Source of the DNA: Lycium barbarum
Taxonomy: Eukaryota > Streptophyta > Magnoliopsida > Solanales > Solanaceae
Reading direction: 5' to 3'
Assembly (NCBI RefSeq): GCF_019175385.1
Contig: NC_083339.1
Location: 81,270,120-81,334,119, forward strand
Length of the DNA: 64,000 nt
Part shown: one piece after another, positions 1 through 11,600 of the stretch
How the letters are laid out: the number at the start of each line of letters is the position of its first letter
How positions within the stretch are numbered: the stretch's first letter is position 1
The notes under the pieces: generated by a model
Seen by the model: the letters and a program-made list of their open reading frames with translations, nothing else
The model's database searches: none
What the model was told of the DNA's origin: nothing
Position numbers and translations under genes: made by a program

Positions 1-2625
1 GACCCTCGCCCCACATATATGACTACAGGCCTCTACGAACTCAAAACAAAGACATATGGCGAGACAGGGCCCCGCCGTACCCAAATCGTCAAATATACAG
101 AGCATATACATAGCAAAAGGAGTCTGTACCAAAAGTGGACTCCGGATCAGAAGGAGTACTCCAAAATAGCAGAAAGTGAAGCCTACAGTGGAGGATCACC
201 AATGTCTGTACCTACGGGCATGAAACGCAGCCCCCGAAGAAAGGGGGTCAGTACGAAATATGTACTGAGTGTGTAAAGCACGGAGTACAGAAATATGGAT
301 CAAAACTGAAAGCAAATCAGATAACAAAATGGAGTACAAATCAGTATGTCAAAATCCGTATCAAAGTCATATACGTATACATAATGCAAACGAAATCATG
401 CAAACGCTTAAGAACGTGGTCGCCACTCCGACGCTGGCGCCACACACAACATAACACCAGAAAGTTTCAAATCTCCGTATCTCCGAACACAAACACAAAC
501 ATAGGTGAGCGTATCGCATCACGAGCCATATCACAGCATAACTCCAAACGGAACCCGGCCCTATGGCGAAGCCTCGGGAACCGTAACACAGCATACGGCC
601 AAATTATTGTAAGGCGCACGAATCATAACCGGCCCGAGAACCGGTGAACGAAGTCATAATAAGGCACGAGCGGAGTCGTGAGCAAACAAATGCAAATCAT
701 ACTTCAAAATAGTCTTTCAAAACAGAGTAATCCCATAAGTCATTTCATAATACAAAATAATCGAATGCTTAGTCGATACAAGGTTTCATTTCACAAAACG
801 TTTCCAAAATAGTACGTATAGCTCAAAACGTAACTTAGCGTATCGTAATATTCAAAACACGTCCCGTAGGAGGAAGTTTCAAAATCGAAGGTATCATTTC
901 AAACTTTATTCAAAAGGACAGCCCAATAAGACAAATAGGGCGTCTTGGGGTTAGCGGGTCCACCTCTAGTCGAATTGAGGTGGCGAACATAATTTACGAA
1001 CATTTAGGGGCCAAAAGTTCATACGTAATCATTTCTAAGTTACCCGACCACGTTTCGATAGGTTTCGAACGATTGGTGGCATTCTAGCCAAAATAGAGCC
1101 CTTAGGCTTCAATTGAATTGAATGAATAGTAACTTTTCTGTGGATCGGGTTTCGAGGAGCAGAGATGCTCCGGAGGTTCCAATATTCACCTAGCATACTA
1201 AGACATGCCAAACGAAGAAGTGGGAAGCTTTACATACCTTACAGACGTCTTACGCTCTCCCAAAAGCCAAGTCCCGTTTCGTCTGAAATCTGCAAATGGT
1301 CAAAGTTACCAATTGAGATTCTTAGGCTTAAAAATGCCATTAACTTTATTTTTGCCTACCGAAATTTCGGCAGCACCTCCCCTATAAATCTAACACCCCC
1401 GAGACTTAGCTCGGCTCAAAATACATCAACAACAACAGCCCACACATCAACAACAACACAATTCATAATCAAACCACTCTAGTTTCAAAGTTCCACCTTA
1501 TTACCTAAGTTGGCAACTTTTCATTCAAACTTCCAAAATTCCAAATCTATGCCCACATTATTGTATTCATTTACTTATTCAAGATTAGTCAATCACATCC
1601 CAAATATATTCCAAACCATATACGAAAGTTCCCGAAATTCATTACTCTCCATATTTCATTCAAAACATCAAAAGTCACGACGGACATTCTAACTTGCGTC
1701 GTTTCATTCCGAATTCATTAACATCAACTATATGTCACATTTAAAGTCTTTAGCACCCCAAATATACAATGATATACACAATTATACCAAAGGTATACAC
1801 TTTCCGATAATGTCCGAAATCATTTTCCAACGCCAATTTAATTCATCAATCGATCATTTGCGTCTTAAAGGTTATAACGACACAACTAACGAACTAAATA
1901 GGATTCAATTCACCTCCCCTTCTAACTCTCATGGCTCACGGCCACACACCAACACACGGCTGCACACACATACACTACTACCACAAAATTCTCATTTCAT
2001 TTCATTCATCATAACATTCATACCAATTCCATAACACAAAAGTGGAAGAATTCTTACCTTTTCTTGAAAACCCGACTTGTCGCAAACGAGGTTCTTGTGT
2101 CAAGCTAATTATACCCCGTTGAAGAGGGCCTTGAGTACTTCACAACTATGTAGAAATTAAGATTTTTGGATCAACAACAAAGCTTGGGAAATATTTTTCT
2201 CTCCTTTTTCTCAAGCTTGGCCGAGAGCTTCTTTGAGGTGCTTTCTTATTATTTTTTTTTTTGATCTTGATTCTTGATAATTCCAAAAGGCCTAAGTGAT
2301 ATATATCCAATATAGATCATGTGCATGGCACATGATCATTTAAAAAGGGCTTGGGCCTAGCCAATATGGCCGGCCACCCCACTAACTTTGGGCCTCATTT
2401 TGTGTTCTAATTTTTTCTTGGCCCAATTCGATAAACGTCCCGTTTTGTAATTCCCGAAACTAATTTCCGAAATTCCAATTTTATCCTCGGCCTTCCCCGA
2501 TGTCTTAACATTTATGATTCCATAACCATCATAGTCATATTCACCAAAATCAAAATATTTCCTTATAACACACAAATCGTAATTATTTCTCGATTTCCCG
2601 TTATACGAAAACACGGGACATAACA
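1..2625 (-). mobile_element. Family A gypsy LTR, minus orientation, cut by window start
   Basis: The segment aligns by eye with the internal part and end of the complete family A LTRs at 14805-18131 and 23078-26352. It shares the GGGACAGGGCCCCGCC stretch, the hairpin module at 231-268, the GTAAAGC block and the terminal GGGACATAACA that closes the LTR at 2625. About 390 bases of the LTR start lie outside the window, so solo LTR versus full element cannot be decided. The sequence just right of the end (CGGCC) should be the target duplication. Open frames inside are short and do not resemble any protein I know. The LTR sits inside a family B LTR that resumes at 2626. Confidence 0.75.
231..268 (-). 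promoter_or_regulatory. Double hairpin module of LTR family A (copy 1)
   Basis: Two adjacent inverted repeats: CCCCC-GAAGAAA-GGGGG at 231-247, then TCAGTAC-GAAATAT-GTACTGA at 248-268. The same pair is found in the other family A LTRs (15249-15287, 23674-23711, 62460-62497), and the TCAGTAC hairpin also occurs in other LTR families. In LTR orientation an acceptor-like CAG|GT follows within tens of bases. The function is unknown; structured R-U5 RNA is an inference. Confidence 0.6.
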
Positions 2626-3815
2626 CGGCCTTACATACCTTTTCGTCGAACTATTCTACACTTGCACGCTTCCTTCCAATGTTAGCGTTTCTACCTTCAT
2701 TAATATCATAACAATGGTCGTTAGTCATTCACATCATCCACATAATCTAGATTTCTCAATTTGCTTCTAATTCACCCATATTTATGGTCATAACATTCAA
2801 CTTCGCCCATTCGTCCAAAGTGTCGAGTTCGTGATCTCAATACTATTTGTAACACATTCATATCTCAACACAACAACATTCGTGATTCAATTCAAACTAT
2901 TCCTCAAAATGTCACTATTCATCATTCATGACCTAGTTGACCATATTTTCTACAATACATGTATTTCAACTCTCCAATATCTTAAACATCATATAAATAT
3001 CATGAATCTTACCTTAGAAGTTGTAGGAACAAGCTTTAGTTGATAATACTCCACTTTGAGCAAAACCCTAGTTTTTCTCCATTTGGATTTCCTGACTTGG
3101 ATGACCTTTGATGATGTTCTTACTCTTGATTCACTTTGTTTTATGTTGTTGATGACTTATGATCCTTGAAAACTTGGATAATAAATGTAGAGAGATGATT
3201 TAGAGAGAAGTGGTGTAATGTTGAAATGAAATAAAACAAGTGTTGGTCCCTTTATTTAATGACTTGCAAAATCTGAACTGAAGTGTACAGTGGTCGTCCA
3301 TGGGGGTTTACGGTCCGTATTCCAGTTTACGGACCGTCCTTCGTGGTCGTCTTTAACCATATTCAGAACCAGAAACTTAAGGCTGCAACATGGTGATTTA
3401 CGACCATGGTTTACGGGCCGTAAATCACTTTACGGTCCGTCCTCCAGGTCGTATTTAGCCATTTCCTCAACTGGCAGAAAGTTGAAGTTTTGCATGCCAA
3501 TTTACGACCTGCTAGTTTACGGACCGTATACCAATTTACGGTCCGTCCTAGCACTTTACAACCACTGGGCAGTTGCAAATCTGCAACTTCCCATATTTCT
3601 TATATTTCTCATTTTAATCACCCACGTCCATGCACATGCATTGCTCACCTTATATCTCATCTTAACTTAGCCAACTTTCTCATTTCACATCGGATACCTT
3701 TGCAATCTCGCCTAAGGTCATCAAACGTCGTTTCTTGCTCATGGACATCATGCACTCATATTCATCACTAGTTCATTCACTTTCGTACCAACGGAAAAAT
3801 TTCCGAGGTGTAACA
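2626..3815 (-). mobile_element. Family B gypsy LTR fragment, minus orientation
   Basis: On the minus strand this begins TGTTACACCTCGGAAA at 3815, as does the complete family B LTR at 20126. It runs to 2626, where the family A LTR interrupts it just before the shared AAGGTATGTAAGGC block (plus-oriented counterpart near 21396). It holds the palindrome cluster at 3310-3546. No coding sequence is recognisable. The rest of this LTR would lie left of the window. Confidence 0.7.
3310..3546. repeat. Cluster of six ACGG(T/A/G)CCGT palindromes
   Basis: Nine-base near-palindromes lie at 3310-3318, 3329-3337, 3413-3421, 3432-3440, 3519-3527 and 3538-3546, mostly in pairs 19 bases apart and each preceded by TTT. 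The other family B LTR has the same motif at 20489-20497, 20579-20587 and 20597-20605 plus degenerate copies. Conservation in two diverged LTRs suggests a binding-site array or a structured RNA, but nothing here identifies the factor. Confidence 0.6.
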
Positions 3816-4112
3816 ATTTATATCATGCATTAATGTTTATCAAAGGCACGAAACTCAGAACAATGTTCTTATAGAAGTACATCAGCAGCAAATCGTAGTG
3901 GAGTATCTTATAGGCTGTTGTGCACAGGTTCGTTGTTTTTACTTACAAAAATATCAGTAATTGACGGGGATATACCTTATGTTAGTGATTAATCTATCAT
4001 TATGACACCGAATTTATCTGAATTTAATATTTTTAAGGTGGAGTAAAAACTTATAAAATTTACAACAAATAATAGCTACAATATATATATAATTTACAAC
4101 AAATAATAGCTA

Positions 4113-4146
<34 letters not shown>

Positions 4147-6050
4147 CCTCAAAAGTTTAACTCATAGAGTTTAAATCTAGATTCGCTTTTGCCTTATGCG
4201 ATGAACTTTGACTTCAATTTTAACTATATCATATACATTAAGATTGTCTTTATTTTTGAGTTTTAATAACAAGGTAATGAGTTTTATTCGGCAAGATAGA
4301 ATATTTGTAACCCTCCTCCCCGCTCAATAAATTACACGTGCTTGTAGATGACGTGGCAACGCACGTTGATAGAGACTAGTAATATAATAAAAGCACGAAG
4401 GTTCTTAGAAATGTTATTTGAACTTTGTGCCCTTTATTAAAATACACTGCAATATACAAAATAGTCATTTACTAATTTCTTACATATATTATTACTAAAC
4501 ACTAATAATATATAATTCCTTTCAAAATAAAAACTTCAATATTTCCTCATTTTTAGCAAAAGAAAACTATCGTAATAATCAAACTTATATGTAATCTGGT
4601 TCCTAATAAAAATCTTCCTTACTTTTAGCACAAGAAAAACTACCTTAATAATAAAAAAAAACTTTGGATTTTCAACTCTCAGTGAGTCGTGAGAACTATC
4701 TTTCAAGTACTCCTGGTTTGATTTCGTAAGAATTACATGGTTTTGTTCAAATCCTTTCTCTTAACCAAGCTCATGCAAATTTTAGATATTGATTTTTGTT
4801 GTATTTGATTGGAATTATGTGATTCATAGTGATGTGTTAGATAAGACGACTTCGGATCACTGAGAGGCGACATTTATGGTAATTTATTTGTTCTAAACAG
4901 TTACAGGTTATTATGAGTAGTTTAAATTTATATAATAAGTAGGTTCTTTATGTGTATTCTTGTGGTTCACTGTTTTTGTGGGTAAAACTTTTTTGGCATG
5001 TGGATGTATTTCTTTATTTCTTTCTCTTTTGTTATTATAGAATTATGTTAATCTAATATTTGATGTTTTCAATATATGAGTATTCAGAATGTTTTAAAAG
5101 CGAGGGGTGAGGATCAACCACATTATTACTATTACTTATTTAATTTAAATTATATAGTGATCGAAAAGAGAGACACACACTACATTAAAAGCGAAAACGC
5201 CTTTAACCAAATGTACGTTCTCATCTTTTTTTTTATAAAAAAGATTTTACTCTAGACAAAATAGTTACTTAATTATTTTTCTAATATTTAGAATTTTAAA
5301 GTTAACTAAATTTTATGTATTAAATTTTATGTAGTCACGTTAGGAAACTTTACCACTTTGGGTTCCTTTTAGGTTTAGGAGTCTTTATGTTAATAAAAAG
5401 AAAAATTCCTGTTAACATATTTTTCCCCGTTAAGTTTTCTATCTATTGTTAATCATTAAACCACTTTTACATAAATTAAAAAAATGAATTTATAAGCCAC
5501 CTCAAATTCTATGTGCACATATATAAAGTAAAAATTAACAGTATTCACATTTGTGTTGCGGTATATTTCTTAAATTTATAAACAATTCTTTGTTATCTAA
5601 TTTAGTATGAAAATGACCAAATTAGTTCTCACAAAAAAAAAAAGTTAAAATCTAAAAATTAAAGAATAGATTTCAAAATGGACAAGATTTCTCCACTTTG
5701 TGGGATTATAATGGATATATTGCTATTGTTGTAATTTCATAATTTTTCTAATATTTAATACTTTTAATTAAAGAAAATATAACTACCAAATTTTCCTTCA
5801 TTGAACTATATAAGAACTCCTAAAATTTAGAAATTTGATATGGAGTAAGATTTTACTTATATAAACATAAATTCTTTCCTTATTTGAATTGTTATTTTCA
5901 TAAATTGTTATTCAATGTTTTTAAATTTTCCAAAACAATAGTAGTTGTTAAATGACTCGGTATACAAATCTTCTGCCCAAGGAGAAACGTTAACCAATAA
6001 CATACACGAATTATTCAAAGGTAAATAAAAAAAAAAGTTAAAAGGTTTTC

Positions 6051-6099
<49 letters not shown>

Positions 6100-6698
6100 A
6101 ATTCTCATCTTTTTAAAGTTAAAAAAAAAACTAAGAATTATTATTACATAGTGATCAACGAATAACCCTTTTATATATGATAACCTTTTTTTTTATTTAA
6201 TTAGTTATAATAAGTTTTATGTTAGACAAAACTGTATATTAATAATTATTTAGAAGTAGATATTTATTAATCCTCTAAATTTATTTATTTTCTAATATTT
6301 AGGACTTTGAAATCAACGAAAATCTACATATTAAATATTTTATTATTGAAACCACCATATAGAAAGTCCTAATATATAGGACTTTGAAATCAACTAAAAT
6401 TTTCTTAAATCTTTTATTATTTGCACTACGTAAAGAAATTCTAATATTTAGGAATTTAAGATTGAGTAAGAATTTACTCCTTAATTTTACACAACTTTGT
6501 GTGGTGTCACTCACTAAGAAGTAAGAATATACCCATATTCACCTTAAGTTAAAAAAAAAAATAAAAAAAAAATGAGTGATTAAGTAAGTTTGTATGCCAA
6601 AACGACACTTCCCATGTAAATTTGATTGATTTTTTCACATTTAAATTAACTAATAGGGCAAATAGAAAATATAATTCTCGATATAAATTATTATATGT
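3816..6698. other. AT-rich spacer without genes
   Basis: No open frame has recognisable content. The stretch has a small direct duplication (AATTTACAACAAATAATAG at about 4051 and 4092), TA microsatellites at about 4115-4143 and 6055-6097, and degenerate repeats of a CTAATATTTAGGA-type unit at about 5280, 5750, 6290, 6370 and 6440. These look like old, unclassified AT-rich transposon debris. A frame of TA-encoded Ile-Tyr repeats near 6060 is an artefact. Confidence 0.5.
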
Positions 6699-7591
6699 TG
6701 TAACGACCCGCTAGGTTGTTATGGGAGGGTGACTTAGAAATTTAGACCTCCGTTGGGAATTCCGAGGCCGCAGGTGAGTCCGTAGTGTGATTTTATGTGT
6801 TTGTGCATGTTTTGTTTGAATCTGTAGGGCCTTGGATTGGTGTTGGGATTTTTAGGTGAAAATTGGTGAAACAACTGAACTACTAGTCAAAATGGACCCC
6901 TGCACCAAGTCCATCGTAGTGGTCAGGGGGTCGCCGCCGCGGGAGGCGGGACTTTAATGAGGTCTGCCATAGCGGGAGCCTTCCCGCTATAGCGAGACCG
7001 CTGTAGCGAGGATGTGATCGCTGCAGCAGTCGACGGGAGGCAGAATTCATGATTTATATTCTTTATTCCGAATCCATTCCCCACATAATACCAAAACAGT
7101 TTCCAAGAACTGTTGTGGCGAAAAACTAAGGCTAGGGCTAAAGTGCGCTTGAAAGTTAAGTCTCAACCCTTGACTTTGTTAATTCCATCATCATGTTCGA
7201 ATCCATGACTAGTTAAAGGTCCGTTAATGGTGAATGAAAGGCTAAAACCCTAGAACTTAATAAACCCTTGAATGATGAATGGGTTGTTGAATTTATCGAT
7301 GTTTAATCATCTAGGAGTATATATTATCACTTCCTAGGATAAGAAATTGTCTATTAGTGGTGGAACTTGTTGAATGAGACCTAGGGTTTCATAAAGATGA
7401 TAGCTTTAGCATAAAAACTGCTTGTAAAGGGATTGGAAAGATTAGAAAACCCATGAATGGATGGAATATGATTATTGGGGTTGATATTATGATGAAATAA
7501 CGCTTAGTGATAGTTCACCCATTTGAAAAAAGTAGAATGTAATTGGGTTCTTTTCCCCAAAGTGTTGTATTGTTTGAGCAGATGACTTGTT

Positions 7592-7622
<31 letters not shown>

Positions 7623-8480
7623 GAAAAGGCACATTTGACAGGGAGTGAGGATGTGGCCTAAGTTAAAGGCTCGTGATCCGAGGTAAGATTTAGGAGCGAG
7701 GGTACATGGACACCATGGGTCCCCTGCAGGTCATTGCTAATGGGTCAAACATTACCATTTAGCATGTGTGTACAGATTTGTGACAGAGTGGAGATAATTT
7801 GTGATTTACGTTATGTTTGGTGATTACGTGGGCTGAGTTACTCTTATTGATCTTTATTTGTGTGGATTTACTTTATCCCTGTGTTGGCTTATATTTTGGT
7901 GTTGGATGATTTCTGTTGACAGTTCTTGAGATTATGTACTGTTGTGCCTTTCTGTCCATTTTATTAATTTTGTAATTGTATGCATGCTACTAATCTTAGT
8001 CAGCCTATGATATCTATCAGTACATAGTGTTTGTACTGATACTACCTTGTTGCATTCTTTGAGTGCAGATTGTGATCCAGAGACTTCTACGAGACCTCAT
8101 ATTTAGCTGAGGCCAGATTCTGACAGACTCGAGGGTGAACTAATATCCATGTCAGGTCCCCTGAAGATCTTTCTTATTTTAGATGTCTGTTTCATTTCAG
8201 ACATTTACATTACTTTTAGACAGGTATTCGTTCGTAGGCAGTTGTGTTTTAGAGTTCTTGTATGGTGACTTTCGAATTTTGGGGTTGTAATAGCTAGACT
8301 TCCGCAGATTTATTTATTTATGGCATAGCTAGATATTTGGAGATTTTATTAATTGTTATATCCTTGTATGCGTTGATTTGGCTAAGTAATTTGAAATTGG
8401 TTTGAATGGTTGGTTAAGTAGATGGTTCGCCTACTAAGGGATTTGGGTGGGTGCCACTCACGGCTGTTTGGGTCGTGACA
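6699..8480 (+). mobile_element. 5' LTR of the chromovirus
   Basis: This 1782-base LTR has TG/CA ends. Compared with the 3' LTR it lacks about 420 bases: here GACTTG runs straight into TTCACACAC near 7590, while the 3' copy has 14395-14795 between GACTTG and GATTGTTCACA. A shared TTG at the junction suggests a microhomology deletion. A (CA)n microsatellite lies at about 7592-7618. A TCAGTAC...GTACTGA hairpin is at 8017-8039, with GTGCAG ending at 8068. Confidence 0.8.
8017..8068 (+). promoter_or_regulatory. LTR hairpin followed by acceptor-like AG (chromovirus copy)
   Basis: TCAGTAC (8017-8023) pairs with GTACTGA (8033-8039) across a 9-base loop, then a T-rich stretch ends in GTGCAG at 8068. 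The 3' LTR has the same hairpin, slightly mutated, at 19794-19814. A donor-like GAG|GTAAGAT lies upstream near 7682. Whether the LTR leader is spliced is a hypothesis. Confidence 0.4.
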
Positions 8481-8483
8481 GAG

Positions 8484-8496
8484 TTGATATCAGAGC
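8484..8496 (+). other. Primer-binding site of the chromovirus (mutated)
   Basis: TTGATATCAGAGC starts three bases after the LTR end. It resembles TGGTATCAGAGC, the initiator-tRNA-Met complementary site used by many plant LTR elements, with substitutions in the first bases. Confidence 0.6.
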
Positions 8497-8697
8497 TTTA
8501 GGTTCGTCGATCTCGTTGTACAAGGACATGTCTAGTAGAGTCTTGCGGATCGGTACGGAGACGTATATACTTATCCTCGAGAGGCTATGGGACACTAGGA
8601 ATTCAATTTCTTTCTTTCATTCGTGCTACTTGATTATAATTGGTATCCGGATGATTCAAATTGGTATCTGATTTTTCCTTCTATTATCTTATAGATA

Positions 8698-11600
8698 ATG
8701 AGGACTCGCGCGGTAGCAGTAGCTAGTGAGGTACCCGCGTCAGTCGCTGGGGTTGCAGCGCATGGTGGAGAATAGGCCGCTGGGGCCGCAGTTCGTGGAG
8801 GAGGGCAAGCCAGAGGCCGTGGTTGTGGTAGAGGCAGAGGAGCACCAGCACCAGCCAGGGGCGGGGCTCCTGCGGCTGGTCAGCAACGCACTGAGTCCCT
8901 TGAGCCTCAGGACATTCCAGATGAGGCAGCAGAGTTTGCAGCAGCACCGGCACAGCCAGATATTATAGCTCCTCCAGTGTTGTCAGATGTGATGGTCCAA
9001 GTGTTGAACCTGCTGAATAGTTTGACAGAGGTAGGTGTGTTACTTGCTGTTTCAGGTGCACAGGGTTCCAGAATGGGTGATCCAGCTCTGGCAGAGTTCG
9101 TACTCCGAGGTTACAACATGCTGCAGTTGTGGCTCCTGGTTTGGGTGACGCTACAAAATTGGGTGTATTTCCTAGACTACTGGGAGGTCCGGTGTTGACC
9201 GTGGATGTGCATGATTTGTTTTGGAGGTTCACTAAGATGAAGCCTCCAGAGTTCTACGGCACTGAGGTTGAGGATGCTTACGAGTTCATTATGGACTGTC
9301 ACAAGAGGCTTCATAAGATGGGGGAAGTGGAGAAATATGGTGTTGAGTTTGTGACCTTCCAGCTCTTGGGTGATGCCAAGTTATGGTGGAAGGATTTTGT
9401 GGAGTGCAGGCCAGCGAGATCACCTCCCTTACGTGGACACAGTTTTATCCGGTGTTTCTAGATAAGTATGTTCCTCGTACTTTGAGGGACCGCAGGCGTG
9501 ATGAGTTCAGCAATATTGAGCTTGGTAATTTGTCTGTGGCTACTTATGAGGCTTGGTTTCATTCAATGTCTCTCTATGACCTCTAGCTTGTGCCTGCTGA
9601 GGAGGAGAGGGTTAGAAGATTTGTGAAGGGGTTGAACACTGCCCTTCAATTGTCAGCTCTTCAGCTTGTAGCAATAGGTGCTTCCTTTCAGGAAGTGGTG
9701 GATCATGTTAGGACGATCGAAGGAGTTCAGAAGGAAGGTTACCATAAGTACGCGGAGAAGAAGGCCCGAAAGGGTGGTGATTGCAGTGGCTCTTTCACTA
9801 AGGGCCAGAGATCCCAGTTTTATTCGGGATGCCCTGTTCAGTCAGCTATGCAGGATTCAGCTAGAGGCCCATCAGGGGTCAGACAACACTATTCCAGTCA
9901 GTCGGGGGGTTCGCAGACCAGAGCTTCAGATTATGGTGGTTACTCGGCTTCATCCATTTATGTTCAGCGTCCGATGCTAGACCGCGGATGTTTTGAGTGT
10001 GGTGATAAGGGGCACTTCAAGAGGAATTGTCCCAGACTTAGGCAAGGTGGTCAGGGCACCCGGTTTCAGGCTCCCCGAGCCCCAGCATCAGGTAGAAGGG
10101 GAGGATTTTATGGTAGGAACCGTGCTCAGTCTGGTGTGGCAGTCACACAACTGATAGAGGTGGCCCCCAGCCTAACATAGGCGGGTTCATTCTGGTAGAG
10201 GCGGTCATCAGCTCGGCAGGGACGGAGCTCAGACAGGGCAGGTTGATCATAATGGTTCGCAGGCTACCGGCGGACGGGTTCATTGTTATGCCTTTCCTGG
10301 CAGGACAGAGGCTGAGGGCTCAGATGCTGTTATTACAAGTAACATCTCAGTCTATCACCGGATGGCTTCTGTATTTTTTGACCCGGGTTCTACGTTTTCT
10401 TATGTGTCTACATATTTCTCTATGGGTATTGATATGGTCTGTGATTTACTTGATGCCCCTATACATGTATCTACTTCCGTTAGAGATTCTGTGGTTGTAG
10501 ATAGAGTTTTTCGATCTTGTATTGTCACACTTATGGGGTACAACACCTAGGTGAATTTAGTGATTTTAGACATGGTAGATTTTGATGTCATTTTGGGTAT
10601 GTGTTGGCTAGCTCCTTACCAGGCTATTATGGGCTCTCATGCCAAGACAAACACCTTAGCTATGTCTGGGGTGCCTAGATTTGAGTGGAAGGGTAACCTT
10701 AGTCCCTCCCCAAAGAAAATAATTTCCTTTATTTGTGCAAAGAAGCAAGTGGACAAGGGGTGTTTAGCTTATTTGACACATATTCGTGATACAAGTGTTG
10801 ACGGTCCATCTCTTGAGTCAGTTCCTGTAGTACGGGAGTTTGCGGAGGTGTTTCCCGCAAACCTGCCAAGTATGCCACCGGACCGTGACATCGGCTTTTG
10901 CATTGGCTTAGAGCCAGGGACCCGCCCTATTTCTATTCCGCTATATCAGATGGCACCAGCAGAGTTGAAGGAATTAAAGGAACAACTTCAGGATCTTCAT
11001 AGTAAGGGTTTCATCTATCTGAGTGTTTCCCCATGGGGCGCTCGCATTTTATTTGTGAAAAAGAAAGATGGGACTATGCGGATGTGCATTGATTACCGCC
11101 AGTTGAATAAAGTCACCATCCGAAATAAATATCTTATCCCTTGTATTGATGATTTGTTTGACCAGCTTCAGGGGGGCTTCTGTGATTTCGAAAATTGATT
11201 TGAGGTCGGGGGTATTATCAGTTGAAAGTTCGATAAGAGGATATTCCTAAGACTGCTTTTGGGACCAGGTATGGGCATTATGATTTTTTGGTTATGTCTT
11301 TCGGGCTTACTAACGCTCCAGTCGCTTTTATGGATTTGATGAACTGTATTTTTAAACCATACTTAGATTCCTTCATGATTATGTTCATCGATGATATTTT
11401 GATTTATTCGAGGAGTAAGGAAGATCATGAAAAACACTTGAGGGTTGTTCTTGGGTTGCTGAGAGAGAGAGAGAGAGAGTTGTATGCCAAGTTCTCTAAG
11501 TGTGAATTTTGTCTTACGGCTGTGCCCTTCTTGGGACATGTAGTTTCGAAGGAAGGAATTATGGTGGATCCGAAGAAAATTAAGGCAGTCCGTGACAGAG

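Noticed and set aside
9590..10180. Zinc-knuckle protein as a cellular gene
   Set aside because: It is the gag C-terminus of the chromovirus, in order with protease and reverse transcriptase and flanked by LTRs.
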